Under the pieces are notes generated by a model. The model was not told the origin of the DNA. It ran no database searches and was given only the letters and a program-made list of their open reading frames with translations. Position numbers and translations under genes: made by a program. From Pollenia angustigena (Eukaryota; Arthropoda; Insecta; Diptera; Polleniidae), in the NCBI GenBank assembly GCA_930367215.1, contig OV884059.1, forward strand, positions 30,123,882-30,187,881: a DNA stretch of 64,000 nucleotides. The letters run 5' to 3'. Each line of letters starts with the position of its first letter. Position 1 is the stretch's first letter. Of the stretch, positions 23,515-35,160 are shown piece by piece.

Positions 23515-23720
23515 GTTCATCTAAGTCTGCCATCGGCAACCTATACTATTACATTTTGCGATTATATGCGTTGTACGAATTTTACATATGTTGTTGTTAA
23601 TGTTGTTTAATTCTCTGCAATGTGTGTGCACATGTACGTAATAAAAGAGCATACAAGAGAATAAAAGAGAAAAGCGAAAACGCGGCGCCCTGATTTTGCC
23701 GATGGCAGATCTAAGTGAAC
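23515..23720. mobile_element. Short MITE, TCTGCCATCGGCAA ends
   Basis: GTTCATCTAAGTCTGCCATC at the left and GATGGCAGATCTAAGTGAAC at the right are inverted, about 25 bp. The element is 206 bp long and non-coding. Confidence 0.7.
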
Positions 23721-24109
23721 AAATTTATGGGTAAATTTATAAAATAATTAAAATCTAAATATTTCTCTATAATAATATCGTAAAATAATCAGCTTTCAAT
23801 AACTTTTAAATATTCGGTCACGGTGGACCTTTTGACGGATATGCCCATACGTATGTATGTAATTGGGTATAATTGAGTTTTGAATCTCTATGAATTAGAA
23901 TTTTATAATACATCATTATGATTAGGGTCCACTTAAAGTTGTGATGTGTTTTTATTTGTTTGTTAACCTTATTGTACTTTTTTTAAAATGCCACATTATA
24001 AACAGCAAAAGTTTAACCGAATTAACCAAAATTTAATTATGCTGTAAGTCTCGTTTGCTTCTGAATTTAAAAATACACATACATTTAAATTCATCTTAAC
24101 GTCCCCACT

Positions 24110-24396
24110 ATCCAGGAGGAAATTAAAAAATATTCCATAAGTTACATCGATAAACTAATGGCCCACCCTAACTACCTCGCTCGGGGTCTGCTTCAGTTCG
24201 AATGTCACCAGAGGCTAAAAAGAACCGATATTTTGAGCCTAACTAGAAGACATTTTTAAAATTTGAATACAGCAGTTAGTGGTTACACTGGTAACAACTA
24301 ATAAACAACAAGTGGAATTAAGATTTGAATACATATTGTAAATTTCGATAAGAAAGATTCAATAATAAAAATAAATTTAAAAAAAAAAAAAAAAAA
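24110..24396 (+). pseudogene. Jockey-like LINE, C-terminus and 3' end
   Basis: The plus strand reads IQEEIKKYSISYIDKLMAHP followed by NYLARGLLQ and QRRLKR-like QRLKRTDI. This matches the '..V..EI..YS..Y..RL..HPN.LA..L' terminus of Jockey-type pol proteins. A 3' untranslated part (GTGGTTACACTGGTAACAACT) leads to an A-rich tail (24360-24396). A second copy is split by a SINE at 61515-62130. Confidence 0.65.
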
Positions 24397-24667
24397 TAAA
24401 TAAATTTAAATTTAAATTTGTTCAGAATATAATGCATAGCATTTAATTTGTAATACAATGCATACATATTGAAAATGATGTTGCAAATTCACAGAATATT
24501 ATTTACATCAATTTAAGTGAAATTGTATTTTTACAGCAGCATTTTTTTAGAGAATTTTCGTAAAAACAACAATCTTTTTAAATAAATAAATATAAAATGG
24601 CATATGCCAAACAATAGTATAAATAATTTTAAGTGACAGATTTTATTTTTAAATTTAAAAGTATACA

Positions 24668-24907
24668 GCCATGTCACAGAGTACAATTCCGTTCGGAAAC
24701 GGAATTCATTCCGTATTTTGGTGCTTCAGAAAATGACGAAAAGATGTTTTGGAATGAAACCATTTTTGTTTTCATGAACGGTATGGGAGTTGTCTGTATC
24801 TGAAAGGCCAGAAAACTATCAAAATACACTTTCCATCAACAAACAAATATGTTTTCTTCAATTCCGAACGGAATCATTCCGAACGGAATTGTACTCTGTG
24901 ACATGGC
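24668..24907. mobile_element. MITE with GCCATGTCACAGAGTACAAT ends
   Basis: The 33-bp ends (GCCATGTCACAGAGTACAAT then TCCGTTCGGAA) are near-perfect inverted repeats. The palindrome TTCCGTTCGGAA recurs four times. The body is 240 bp. No target duplication is certain. Confidence 0.85.
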
Positions 24908-26283
24908 CCATAATATTTTAAATTCCAAATATTTTTAAAATTTATTTCCTTGAAATATTTTTCAAGTGTAAAATATGTAAATAAATATAGGCCTTGTCAA
25001 TAACATTTATTTGTTTAACAATTATTTAATAATTACTATTACATGAAATGTTTTTTATGGAAATTCAATAAAGATAATTATTTTAACTATTTTTTAAAAA
25101 TATGCTATTTAAATAAACAAACATTTAAATATGGAAAAAAAAGAAAAAAGAAATATTTAAAAATAAATTTAATTAATTTTTAATAACAAAAAAAAAGAAA
25201 ACTTACAGTCTCACACGTATTTATGTTGCAAGTCGTAAGAATTGGCTAATACATAAGTTTATTATTTTAAATATTTCCATTTAACTGTCACTGCAAATTA
25301 AAATTTTATTTAGTAAAAATTAAATCATAGTTGCTTTTATTTAAGCGAAGGAATGTGTTTCTAGTTCTGCAAATTTTAATATAAAAAACCACCAATACAA
25401 TTGTTTAAAGATTGAGGTTTGACTGTTGGCTCGCAGGCACCACAATAGTGCAGAGGGTACAACGCAAAGATATCTGATGATGGGCATGTGTTTATTCTCG
25501 AAACGTAAATTCAACCCGAGTTCGGGCCTCATCTCAGCCAAGAATAAAAATTATCAATTAATTTTAATTAATTTCATGCTGTAAAATTTCTCCATTCAGT
25601 AAAAAGAATTGAATGAAAATTAAATTTGATGAACTCAAGCCTAACTAAATATCAAAATTTCAAATTAAAAAAATTTTATTAACATTGACAAACAGGCAAA
25701 ACTTTTCGTAAGGGTTTTTTTTATTAAGTTTTAAAATGTATATTCGAATTTAATACATTCAACGACTTTGATGCTTAAATTGCGTATAAAAAACAAAATT
25801 GCATTATGTCAGCAATACAGCAAACCATTTGTATTAATAAATTTAAAGGTGTTAAAATATAAAACAAAAGTAAAAAGCATAAATAAATAAAAATAAAATA
25901 AACGACAACAAAAAAGTAAATATTTAGCTTGACAAGTCACTTTGCATTTTACGGAAATAAAATTGTAGATAACTAATTAAAACTGGCACAAAAAAGATAA
26001 TAAAGTTATAAAAAAAGTTACTTGAGTGATAAAACTTTTGCAAAACAAGTGAACAAATGCATTAAAATATTACAGAGAACAGAAGGAAAGTGTAAAATAA
26101 AAGCACTCATAGCTATTAGAAGGCTAGCGTAGTCCAGCGTTGTTAATTATCCTCTCTTAAAAGCTTGCTAGTCACAGAAAGCGAATTGTTTTTCAGCACA
26201 TGTTGCCTGTCTTAATAAAGAATGGTCCAACCAAAACGCACGATGTAAATTGTAAAGAAAACAAATAGTTTTCAGAGAACTAC
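24908..26283. other. AT-rich stretch with one SINE copy, otherwise no signal
   Basis: Apart from the SINE at 25365-25675 I find no gene or terminal repeats. The part 26208-26282 (GTCCAACCAAAACGCACGAT and following) resembles 63345-63410, so a further low-copy repeat is present. Confidence 0.5.
25365..25675 (+). mobile_element. tRNA-derived SINE copy, diverged head
   Basis: The head keeps CCCGAGTTCGGGCC where the other copies have GGGTTCGAGCCC. The tail AATTATCAATTAATTTTAAT..TTCATGCTGTAAAATTTC..GATGAACTCAAGCCTAAC matches the other copies closely. Orientation is plus. Confidence 0.7.
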
Positions 26284-26286
26284 TTA

Positions 26287-26640
26287 AGCCTAGATTACAC
26301 TATCTCACAGGTCTTACGTATTCCATAATACTTTGCGTGAAAGAAATCTAATGAGTTTTGTTGCGACTGTCAAAAAATCTAATGTAACATGACAGTTTGT
26401 GTTCACACCATCACACAAAGTATAAACATTTACACACGAAATAAAATGCAACCCTGATCCAATGAAAAGTGTTATTGTTTAGAAATTTTTCAAAAAACGA
26501 TAAAGTCGTATGGGATGTCAAACTTTTTTCATAATACTTGGTCATTTTCGTGACACATTGTATTCACACTATCACACTTTGTCATATTACTTGAGATTTT
26601 GACATGTATTAATACAAAGTATTATAGTGTAATCTAGCCT
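26287..26640. mobile_element. MITE with TTA target duplication (Harbinger-like)
   Basis: TTA stands at 26284-26286 and 26641-26643. The ends AGCCTAGATTACACTAT and ATAGTGTAATCTAGCCT are inverted. The motif CACACTATCACACTTTG / CACACCATCACACAAAG recurs inside. It is non-coding. Confidence 0.8.
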
Positions 26641-27090
26641 TTAATATTTTTTAGTATTATAATTTCTCCAATGTCGAATGCGACATTCGTACGCCTTAAA
26701 AGGGGGGAAAAACATATACCAAAACATTATTTTATTTGGACAAAATGCTAAACTTATAGCTCTTGATTAGCACTATAATTTGTGCTAAGGTTGACTTTGA
26801 GCAATCGTTCGTTTTCAAGATAATTGAAAAAAAACCAAGGCATTTGCATCCGCTTTTAATGCAAACATTTCAAACACCGATTTCAGCGAAACCTGATGAA
26901 ATATTTTAATGCGACTAGTTTTAATAGTTCTTAATAATGCTTTTTATTTGATTCAAAAATATTGTGTAGTTTATTTTTTTTTTAATATTAATCCCTGTCG
27001 CACGCTACATGTTGCATGCGACATTTTGTTCCATCATACTTTTATGTTTATGTTTTTTACTTTTTATGTAATAAGACATACGTAGCTTGG

Positions 27091-27497
27091 CGTTTACATT
27101 TGCCAGTACTGGCAAGACAGTAGCAATACATGCAAACTTTTTCACTAATACATGCACACTTTTCCAACTGTCTTGTCTACTATCTAGCAAATTTTGCAGA
27201 CAGTAAAATTGGACAGTGATTTGACATTTGCTAACAATAATCTGAAGTTTTGTTAGCAAAAGGGGAAAAAATCAAAGTTTTAAAACTAAATTAAACATAT
27301 TTAGCTTTGATTTTTTATAATTCAGTTTAGTGTTATGATTGTTGGACTTGAACAGCAACATTCACGTATGACTTATTTTTAAAAGTGAACTGTCTTAACT
27401 ACTGTCTGGACGCCTACGTCACGAAGACAGTTAGTAGTGTTTTTGGAAACTAATATGCATTTTCCTACTGTCTTGCCAGTACTGTCAAATGTAAACG
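27091..27497. mobile_element. MITE with CGTTTACATTTG ends
   Basis: CGTTTACATTTGCCAGTACT at the left and AGTACTGTCAAATGTAAACG at the right are inverted and continue into GGCAAGACAGTAG. The word ACTGTCTT/AAGACAGT recurs six or more times. It lies inside the right arm of the 9.1-kb element. Confidence 0.8.
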
Positions 27498-27689
27498 TAC
27501 TGTAAGATGATTCTACATTCTTTTAAACACATTCAATATATTTATTTTCCCACCAAAAATTATAAACTTAAAAAAATATCTTCAATAAAAAAAAAAATAC
27601 AAATACAGAACAAAAACTAACTTAACTGAAAATAGTATTACTAGTCTCCAATAAAGTTTTTTTAATGGAATAAGCTGTCCTTGCTGTTT

Positions 27690-28130
27690 GTAGTTGCTGG
27701 CCATCGCATCAAAACGAATGCAATTCTGCCTTCACTTCCATCCATTTTTCTTCGAACTTAAAATGTTGAGACAAATTTTCAATTTGAGCAAATGCCATAA
27801 AATACGTTTTAATTCCATTTGTGTTGTTTTCTGCAAATTGATAAAACAATAGTGCATCGGGTAAAACAATCTTTTTAGAGTTGGTTATTTGCCATATTTT
27901 TTTTTATGACGGCTCAAACTCCATCAACGGCTCCCTTGCCGTGAGTACCAGCAATTTACTTTATTAATGTCATTCAAGCTTATCAAAATATAGCTTCCTT
28001 CAGAAACTATTATAATCTTTGAAAAATGCCTATCACTTCTTTTATTTCGGTTAAAAAGGTTTAAAACAAAAATAATGACGTCGTGTTTATCGCTTTTAAC
28101 CCGGAAACAGCTGCGAAGCACCAGCCAAGC
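27690..28130 (-). pseudogene. Remnant of an unidentified DNA-transposon protein
   Basis: The minus strand encodes, over shifting frames, VIIFVLNLFNRN, then HGKGAVDGV near 27925-27950, then DALLFYQFAENNTNGIKTYF and SQHFKFEEKWMEVK. The HGKG.VDG.G block recalls a block in a group of transposon-derived proteins of invertebrates, just after the catalytic region; this is from memory and is an inference. Stops and frameshifts are many. It lies in the right inverted arm of the 19555-28690 element and may be its transposase. Confidence 0.5.
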
Positions 28131-28849
28131 TTTTTTGTTACCTGGCGGTAGCTGAAATGAGCACTTTGTATTTCGTTTTGGTGTGTTAACCTATAATTCT
28201 CGGCCAAATCAATTTAAAGATATTTTAGAAAAAAAAAAAAATTATTTAGAATTTATGCACTTTACACCAACGATGTCGCACGCTACAAACTTAAAATAAG
28301 TACCAAGAGAAAAGCACTGATTATTTTCCAGCAAAATTTTTTTAATTAAATTTGTAACAAAAATATCTTTTTGTTACCAATATTTGATGCGTATTGTACA
28401 AATACCCTCGACGCACTGATAATAAATGTTCTTTATCAATGTCGCATGCTACATCGAAATATACGGTAAAGCAAAGAAAAAATTTGCCGCAACTGGCAAT
28501 CGCATCGTTCCGTTTACATTTTTCTTATATTGTTTGAATATAAACCGAGATTTGAAAAGCAATTGTCAATGCATAATGTTTTTCATTAAGATCATTTAGC
28601 AAAACAAAACGTGCAAAAGAAATGTTCAAAACAGAACTTTTGCACTTGTTTGACTTTGCATTTGAATATTTCAAAGTGTGTTATGAATAAATGTAAAATT
28701 TGTTTACGTTATTAAAAGTTGATAGATTCCCTATAAAAATATGTTAAAACAACATACTTTTATAAACTTTGATTTTATTGGCTGTGGTTGACATTTCTGT
28801 GGAAATGCCCATATGACAATTATGTGTGAAACAAAATATAGGTCAAATG

Positions 28850-29408
28850 CATACCTCTATCCGATGGCTGATAATTTCAATGACTCTTAGACATAATTAA
28901 GGTTCAATGTCGCTAATGTGCCGAATCATCTCATCCTTAAGCTCTTGAATTGTTCTTGGCTAAATGACGTACACTTTTTCTTTTAAATATACCAAAAGAA
29001 AGAAGTCCAACCGTGTCAAATCACATAATCGTGACGGCCAATTAACATCACACGGCCATTGAATTTCTCGCGCCAAAGAGCCATTGTTGCAAGTGGCACC
29101 ATCGTGTTAGAACCACATTTTGTCCAGGTCTCTATCCTCAATTTCTGGCCACAAGAAGTCCGTTATCATCTCGCGATAGCGAATCCCATTCACGATAACT
29201 GCTTTGCCGATCTCATTTTTAAAGATGTACGGCCCAATAACGCATAGCAAACTGGGCGTGCATGCACATTTCCTACATACCTGTGGGCACATTTGGTCGA
29301 TAACGCTCACAAAAAAAAAATTTCACTAAATGCAATTTGATTTGAACGCCCATTTTCGTAAAAGGTTTCAACAATCTTAACGCGCTACTCAATTGTATAT
29401 CTCCCCAT
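28850..29408 (-). pseudogene. Internally deleted mariner (rosa-like) transposase
   Basis: From an ATG at 29408 the minus strand reads MGRYTIE, a stop, then RVKIVETFYENGRSNQ. It jumps to IGPYIFKNEIGKAVIVNGIR, IEDRDLDKMWF and HDGATC, and then to CDLTRLDFFL and LKEKVYV-like sequence. Most of the DNA-binding part and the first catalytic aspartate region are missing. The relation to the copies at 41611 and 53095 is clear from shared blocks. Confidence 0.75.
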
Positions 29409-30054
29409 GGTTGAATTTGTCAAACACTGAAACAAAAAGAAATGTAAAATTAAGTTTGCCAAAAAAAACTTAACGTTAAGATATGACTCACAATTTACAT
29501 TTTTAAGTAAAAAAAATGAACAGGATCTAGAAATATATCTTTAATTGTGTGCTCTCACCAACTAAGATTAAAGTATAGGCAGTCAAGCCCAACCATATGA
29601 TACCCTACACCACAGTATTTAGAAACACATTTTCGATAGTGTATTCATTTTGGGACCCATTGACAATCATGGACCCGCCTAAACAAAATTATGTTATGCG
29701 GTTAAGACTCAAGTAAAAGTTCTTTGTGCCGAATATTATTTATCAAATTTTATTAAATTATCTATAAAATTGCGACCTGTACGTTGCACACAAGGTTAAC
29801 ATGGAAAATAAGGTGGATCCAAAAAAAGTTTTCTATTTTTGTTTTATGATCAATGTTTTATTTAATATTATTATTATTGAGGTTTTTTGTTTTCCTCACG
29901 GGCTAATATAATCAACCGCTCTTTTACCAAATGTAACTAAAAAACATTTATGTTTAATTTATTTTGTATTCCCAACGTTTCGTTCGCTTTTTTCGAACTT
30001 CATCAGTGGTTATTTTTATTCCATAAAAAATCTAGACAATTAGATAATAATTAT

Positions 30055-31100
30055 GGGTAATTCCATGTCAAAACGACCAAGAGTGGGACACGACCCCTTC
30101 CGATTTTAATGAAATTTGGTGAGAAGGTTCCTTTTATCTTATTAGGAACATATATGAACGAAAAAAATTTTTAAAATTTGTTTTTCGAAAGTTATGTCAT
30201 ATTCAAAATGTCATAATTTCGCAGAATTAGCCGAATGTGTTGAGCTTATTTCTTTAATATCTCGAAAACTACTTGACATATGAAGATGATTTTGACGTCA
30301 TTTTAAAGAGAATACTTGGCGCTACAAACCATAAATTGAAAAAACAAATTTTTTTTGAAAAATGTAATATCTGCAAAATGTTAAATTTTAAAAACGGACT
30401 AATTCAAAAACCTATTTTTTTATTTGGCTGATTTTTTTTTGTATAATACCTCAAACTGTTCTTTAAAAATCCTGAAACTTTGAAGGAGGTGTTTTTTTTC
30501 TTTTTTAAGATATGATTTTTTTCCTTTCGCAACCCTTAAAAAAATAATATTAAAATAGAATTTTAATATTGTTATTTTGAGCAATAAGTACACTGTGCAA
30601 GTTGCAAAAAACAGACGAGCCGCGCACCTGGCATTTTACCCTAATTTGGGACGCTGAATCCAGTAGTGCTAACAGTTTTTTTTAGGTTAGCTCGCGTTTT
30701 AAAGATATACCGTTATTTCGAAAATGTAATAGGCTGCACAGCATATATTCGCGTAACTCAAAAACGGTTTAGTTTATTAAAATAACTAAGAAAACCGAAA
30801 TTCGGCAATAAATAATAAAATGGGGCTGGTCATACATTTGACCCATCTAGGAGCATCCATCAAAATCATCTTCATATGTCAAGTAGTTTTCGAGATATTG
30901 AAGAAATAAGCTCAACACATTCGGCTAATTCTGCGAAATTATGACATTTTGAATATGACATAACTTTCGAAAAACAAATTTTAAAAATTTTTTTCGTTCA
31001 TATATGTTCCTAATAAGATAAAAGGAACCTTTTCACCAAATTTCATTAAAATCGGAAGGGGTCGTGTCCCACTCTTGGTCGTTTTGACATGGAATTACCC
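30055..31100. mobile_element. Long-TIR element, GGGTAATTCCATGTCAAAAC ends
   Basis: The inverted repeats are about 242 bp each (30055-30296 and 30859-31100) and nearly identical. TTAT stands immediately outside on both sides (30051-30054, 31101-31104). Internal DNA at 30585-30855 is shared with 2700-3500 of this window (GACGCTGAATCCAG, GGGGCTGGTCATACATTTGA). No ORF is seen. The terminal GGG..ATT.CATGTCAA is shared with the element at 35864. The four-base duplication does not decide a superfamily. Confidence 0.85.
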
Positions 31101-31285
31101 TTATAATAAATTTTAGAACTTTAATAATATCACAGCTTCACTTACAAATTAATGATGAAACAGAACTGGGGCTGAACGTTTTTTTACATGCAGTTTGACA
31201 TAAAATTATGCCAGAGAATGCGGTCGAAAAATAAAATCAATTTTATTTTGAGGACGTTTTTTCTAATGCTCTCACATATAGACAC

Positions 31286-31530
31286 TTATTCTCTTAACAA
31301 TGCTACCATACTTTCATACATTTTGTAAACAAAGAAAAATAAGAACCAGTTCTTTAGTGTTTTTGTCTCCGTTAATTTTGGGATGTATGGTAAACTGTAA
31401 AAATATTTTTCTGTTTCCGATTCTTTCTTTTTCTCAAGATTTTTGCTTTTAAGAATTTTATTAATTAATGAATTTGTTAAGTGTGATGGATAATTATTCA
31501 TAGTCAAGATATTTTTTATTTTGCTTTTTT
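31286..31530 (-). pseudogene. Penelope-like element, region after the RT
   Basis: The minus strand encodes NNYPSHLTNSLINKIL and YFYSLPYIPKLTE, matching the 'NNYP..LI..LI' and 'SLPYIPKLTEKL' blocks that lie between reverse transcriptase and GIY-YIG nuclease of Penelope-like elements. It belongs with the RT at 32776-33430; two DNA elements separate them. Confidence 0.7.
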
Positions 31531-31546
31531 AATTTTTCATCGCTGA

Positions 31547-31963
31547 TACACAGAAAAAATTAAAAACCAACTTCAATTAACGTATTTGTTAGAAATTTGT
31601 ACTATTAATTAAATTCTGTACTGATTTTCCGCCAGCAAACAAATTGATCATATCAATTAACACGTTTGTAAGTTTGAGCTTTTGTTGCAGTTCAGTTTCA
31701 ATCAATAGGTTCAATTGAAATGCGACCACCAGCAAAAGAGACTAAATAAAACGTAAACACAAGTTAAAAATTTTTTTTCAATCAACACAGTTAATTGAAA
31801 CAATTAAAAAATTTTTTGAAAATTTTAAATATTTTAAAGTTTTTGTGTATGTTTTCATATTTGCTAATATACACACAAAAATTATATTTTTTGTTTTCAA
31901 TTAAGGGAAATAAGGCTTTTTTGAATTAATTGAAAAAATTTTGGTTAAAATTTTGTCTGTGTA
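31547..31963. mobile_element. TACACAGA inverted-repeat element inside the Penelope relic
   Basis: TACACAGAAAAAATTAAAAA at the left and AAAATTTTGTCTGTGTA at the right are inverted. TCAATTAA words recur throughout. A hAT has inserted exactly at its right tip, copying CTGTGTAT. It is non-coding. Confidence 0.65.
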
Positions 31964-31964
31964 T

Positions 31965-32767
31965 TAGAGTTGTCAATTATTCGCCTTTCAGCTTTGTTCG
32001 AATAATTCAAATAATTGTTTTTGTTCGTTCGATCTAACGATTAAAACTGAAAAATTATTCGATTAATCGTTGAGAATAACGAATAAAAAAAATTGCATAT
32101 TTTAAATAAGATACACCCGTCCGTTAATTTACAACTATGGAAAATCTTCCATTTTCTTCTTTATTTTTTCTCAAATCCACTATGACTTCTTTTTTTGATG
32201 CGTACAACTTTTCATCTAAGCTCCATATCGTTGTATTACTAAAAGCAATCGTAAAATCCTTAATTCTTAAATAATCCGATACAATTTTGGATTTCCGAAA
32301 GGCGTGTGCAGACTTTCCATCTTCAGCCAAACTTCTGCGTACAACTTCTTCTATAAATCAACCGCTGTCCCTCTGTATCTATTGCATATTTTGATGTCGT
32401 TGGATTATCTTCTACTACATTGTTTTCAATTGTAATATTGTGACACTTATGCTATGTTCACACTTTAAACGCGTTTAAGTAACTCCAGCGTGATTAAGCT
32501 CTAATCACATCACAAAATATTTTTCACTTTTTCTACATTTTGTATAAAATCGCTAAAAACGTATGAGAATAAATTAAATTCTAAGCTTATATTTCTTTTT
32601 AGTCTTTTATTAATTTATTTTTTAATAAAAAAAAATTGTTCGATTAATCGACATAATTTAATCGATTTATTCGTTATTCGAAAATCGCCATTTTAAAATT
32701 ATTCGAACAAGCGCTTGTTTTTGTTTGATCGATTAATCGAATTATTCTTAATCGGTTGACAACTCTA
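31965..32767. mobile_element. hAT element, TAGAGTTGTCAA ends, 8-bp duplication
   Basis: TAGAGTTGTCAATTATTCG and AATCGGTTGACAACTCTA form the ends. The flanks are CTGTGTAT and CTGTGCAT (one mismatch). The subterminal DNA is full of CGATTAATCG/CGAATAAT words. A minus ORF at 32124-32330 encodes SLDEKLYASKKEVIVDLRKN, then GRFSIVV, resembling the segment before the catalytic region of hAT transposases. Internal deletion leaves 803 bp. Confidence 0.85.
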
Positions 32768-32775
32768 CTGTGCAT

Positions 32776-33430
32776 GCAGTACTTTCTTTATTAGATTTGT
32801 CGCTGTGTTCGTTTTCATTTTTAATGGTTGTGTGGAATTGAAATTGACCTTTCTTCCTGATGACGTTGGTTTGGTGTACCAATCAATTATTATTCTACCG
32901 TTTTCTCGGATAATGTTGATGTTCAAATATGGTATTGTCATGTTCTTTTCACGTTCGATAGTAAAACGGATCTTATTGTGGTAAGAATTAAGCGTTTTTA
33001 GAATTATTTCCTCGTCAGATTTTCTTATGATTGCAAAAAGGTCATCTACATATTTTGTTATAAACTTGATTTCTATATTCTTCGATCGGAGTGCGTTTAT
33101 TGCATCGTGGAGTAGTGCGTCCAGTACTATATCAGCAATTGTTGGCGTAAATTGATGGTAAAATTTGTTGTCAAATGTGAGATAATTGTTGTCAGTTAAA
33201 CAGAATTGTGGAATCGTTAAGAATTTTCTTTTTGGTATTGTAGTATGTCCCTTTAGGGTTTCCCATTTTCCCATTATGTTTTTTATTGCCAGGTGAACCG
33301 GAATGTTGGTGAATAATGATACCACGTCGAAGGAAACCATGACATCGTCATTTTCCAACGTTATTTCTTTTAGTTTTTGTTTTTTTCTCTTATCGACTTC
33401 TAATAGCGTAAATATGTTGTATTTTTGTCT
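32776..33430 (-). pseudogene. Penelope-like reverse transcriptase, core motif deleted
   Basis: The minus strand encodes NDDVMVSFDVVSLFTNIPV (first catalytic Asp block), KFYHQFTPTIADIVLDALL, KYVDDLFAI (the YVDD box near 33050), IPYLNINIIR and DWYTKPTSSGR. These are typical for Penelope-like elements, not telomerase or LINEs. The usual G..MGSPLS stretch between KFY.Q and P.IADIVLD is missing, an in-frame deletion of roughly nine codons, so the enzyme is dead. The C-terminal region continues at 31286-31530. Confidence 0.85.
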
Positions 33431-33439
33431 GCATTAGAC

Positions 33440-34365
33440 CCCTGTAAAATATTATTAATTTATTTTAAGTGTAAGAGCCCGCACTTTGATCTTAAATTTT
33501 GTTAATTTTTGACAACAATAGCATTGCTTTGCAAAAAAGCATATGGGCCATTCCATATGGGACTGACTCTACATTTGACACAATTTGCGTTTTGTTTTGT
33601 CTTTTATTGCGATTAGCAGTTTCAACAATTATCCGATAGAGAAAAAAATGGCAACCAATGATATTTTGAAATATCGTTTATTTAGTAAAATATAAACGTG
33701 ACTGGCACTACATGCAAAAGGAACTCGTTTTCGAGAGTGTTTTTAAACTTCAATAATCTTCCTCTGCACTTTCGTAATAACTTTAATTTGTGTTTTTATC
33801 GAAAGTTCAAGAAACAAACTATTATAAAATGCTAAAATAAAAGCGGTAAGTTATTTAAAGAAATATTTATTAGTAAAGAAAATTGTGACTTACACTACAG
33901 CCCGAAACGTGACTGACACTACACTCACTTTGTGTAGTATAAAAGTCAATATTTTTACCTGAAACGTTAGAATTGAAATCACAGCGGATAAAATAGGAAC
34001 TCTAAAATTATTTGAATGATACAAAATTGTAATTAATGAACTCGTTAAAAAAATGCTTTTTTTTTGAATATAACACCACCTAAACCATGACTATATGCTA
34101 TAAAAAAATCAAGAGAATGTTTAATATAGACGAAACTTGAATCAAGACCCAACTTGATACTCTCTATCACTTGGTCCTCTCAATCACTTTCGCAAAATTA
34201 TCTGAAAATGAAGCGATAGTGTGTAAAAATATTTGAAATTGGAAAATTTAAATAAAATAAAGTGATGATTTACGAAAATAAAAAAATTAAAATATGTGAA
34301 AGACACATTCGCAAATATATTGAAGAGTACCAATCGCTAGATTTACTACAATTTTCTTTCGCATC
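33440..34365. other. Non-coding stretch with CGTGACTGACACTAC repeats
   Basis: GGGCCATTCCATATGGGACTG at 33547 resembles the GGG..ATTCCATGTCAA termini at 30055 and 35864, followed by GACTCTACATTTGACAC. The word GTGACT(G/T)(A/G)CACTACA recurs near 33700, 33885 and 33907. No matching right terminus was found. No gene is seen. Confidence 0.4.
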
Positions 34366-34371
34366 GCAATT

Positions 34372-34490
34372 GAGTGCCCCCGTAGGCTAGCTGGTAGCGA
34401 GCTAGTCTATCAGCGCCGAGGTTGCGGGTTCGATTCCCGCCAGAGACTCTGGTTTCTTTCCTGCAGACAAGCATAGAGCTTAGGAAATTA

Positions 34491-34531
<41 letters not shown>
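34372..34531 (+). mobile_element. tRNA-derived SINE (second family) with long poly(A)
   Basis: The head GTAGGCTAGCTGGTAGCGAG (A-box-like region) and GGTTGCGGGTTCGATTCCCG (perfect B box) form a tRNA-like pol III promoter. A short body (CCTGCAGACAAGCATAGAGC) is followed by about 39 A residues. It is not a tRNA gene because the cloverleaf does not close on an acceptor stem. A second copy is at 36283-36368. Confidence 0.75.
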
Positions 34532-34532
<1 letters not shown>

Positions 34533-34974
34533 AATTTAGGGACAGTGCCTAAAATCCCTTTAAGACAAAAAAAAAAAAAAAAAATAGAGAGTAGCCCCCC
34601 AGATTTGAGATTAAACAAGATTTTGTGACCAAAAAATGACTTTATTGTTCTGTGTTGTATAAGAACCAAAGTTTTATTTTTAAATACAGACCCACGGCAG
34701 TCAATAATGAAAACTTATCAATAAATAAGATAGTGGGGAATGTAAGAAGAGATAAACTCACTGTTTATTGTTGATGTTTTTGTTTAAACTTTATTGTTAC
34801 AGGTAGAACTGTTGCTTATAATTCTTATACGTTTAATAGTTTTATTTGGTTTAATATCTTTAGTTTTTCTAAAATCTTTTTGAACGAAGTCTCCTGACGG
34901 TCTGGCCTAAGCAACCAGTGAAATGCGCATAGGAGAATAGCTTATCCCATCAACAATAAATTTCTGTGTCTTTA

Positions 34975-35125
34975 TCAAGAATAAAAATTGGAAATAACAA
35001 AATCTTTTAAATTATCAATAAATTTAAATTAATTTCATGTTGTAAAATTCCTTTCTTCATAAAAATTATTTAATGAAAATTAAATTTGATGAACTTTAGC
35101 CTAATTAAAAATATCAAAATTTGGT
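34975..35125 (+). mobile_element. SINE tail fragment (same family as 13983-14653)
   Basis: AATTATCAATAAATTTAAATT, TTTCATGTTGTAAAATTCC and AATTAAATTTGATGAACTTT followed by AGCCTAATTAAAAATATC match the tail of the SINE. The tRNA-like head is not recognisable. Confidence 0.65.
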
Positions 35126-35160
35126 TTAAAAATTATTTTTAATTTTAATTAAAAATAATT

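Larger units (their letters stand above)
19555..28690. mobile_element. Large old DNA element with long diverged inverted ends
   Basis: The left end (19555-19990: TTGCAAAGTCGAACAAGTGCAA, GCACGTTT, TTATGCATTGAC, ATGCGATTGC, TATTTCGATGTCACGTGCGACAT, TATCAGTGCGTCGA) is matched in the same order by the reverse complement of 28690-28250. A second inverted match is 20730-21100 against 27060-26680 (AAATGCCTTG.TTTTTT, CAATTATCTTGAAA.CGAA). A palindromic motif near ATGTCGCRYGCGACAT recurs at least seven times. A minus-strand coding remnant lies at 27690-28130. Internal hAT, MITE and SINE insertions explain part of the 9.1 kb. It may be one element or a composite; the superfamily is not identified. Confidence 0.6.

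Noticed and set aside
34385..34450. tRNA gene suggested by GGTTCGATTCC
   Set aside because: The B box is perfect but no closing acceptor stem is seen, a long poly(A) follows and a second damaged copy lies at 36283; it is a SINE head.
34346..34669. ORFs on both strands with poly-Phe or poly-Lys
   Set aside because: They are translations of the SINE poly(A) tract.
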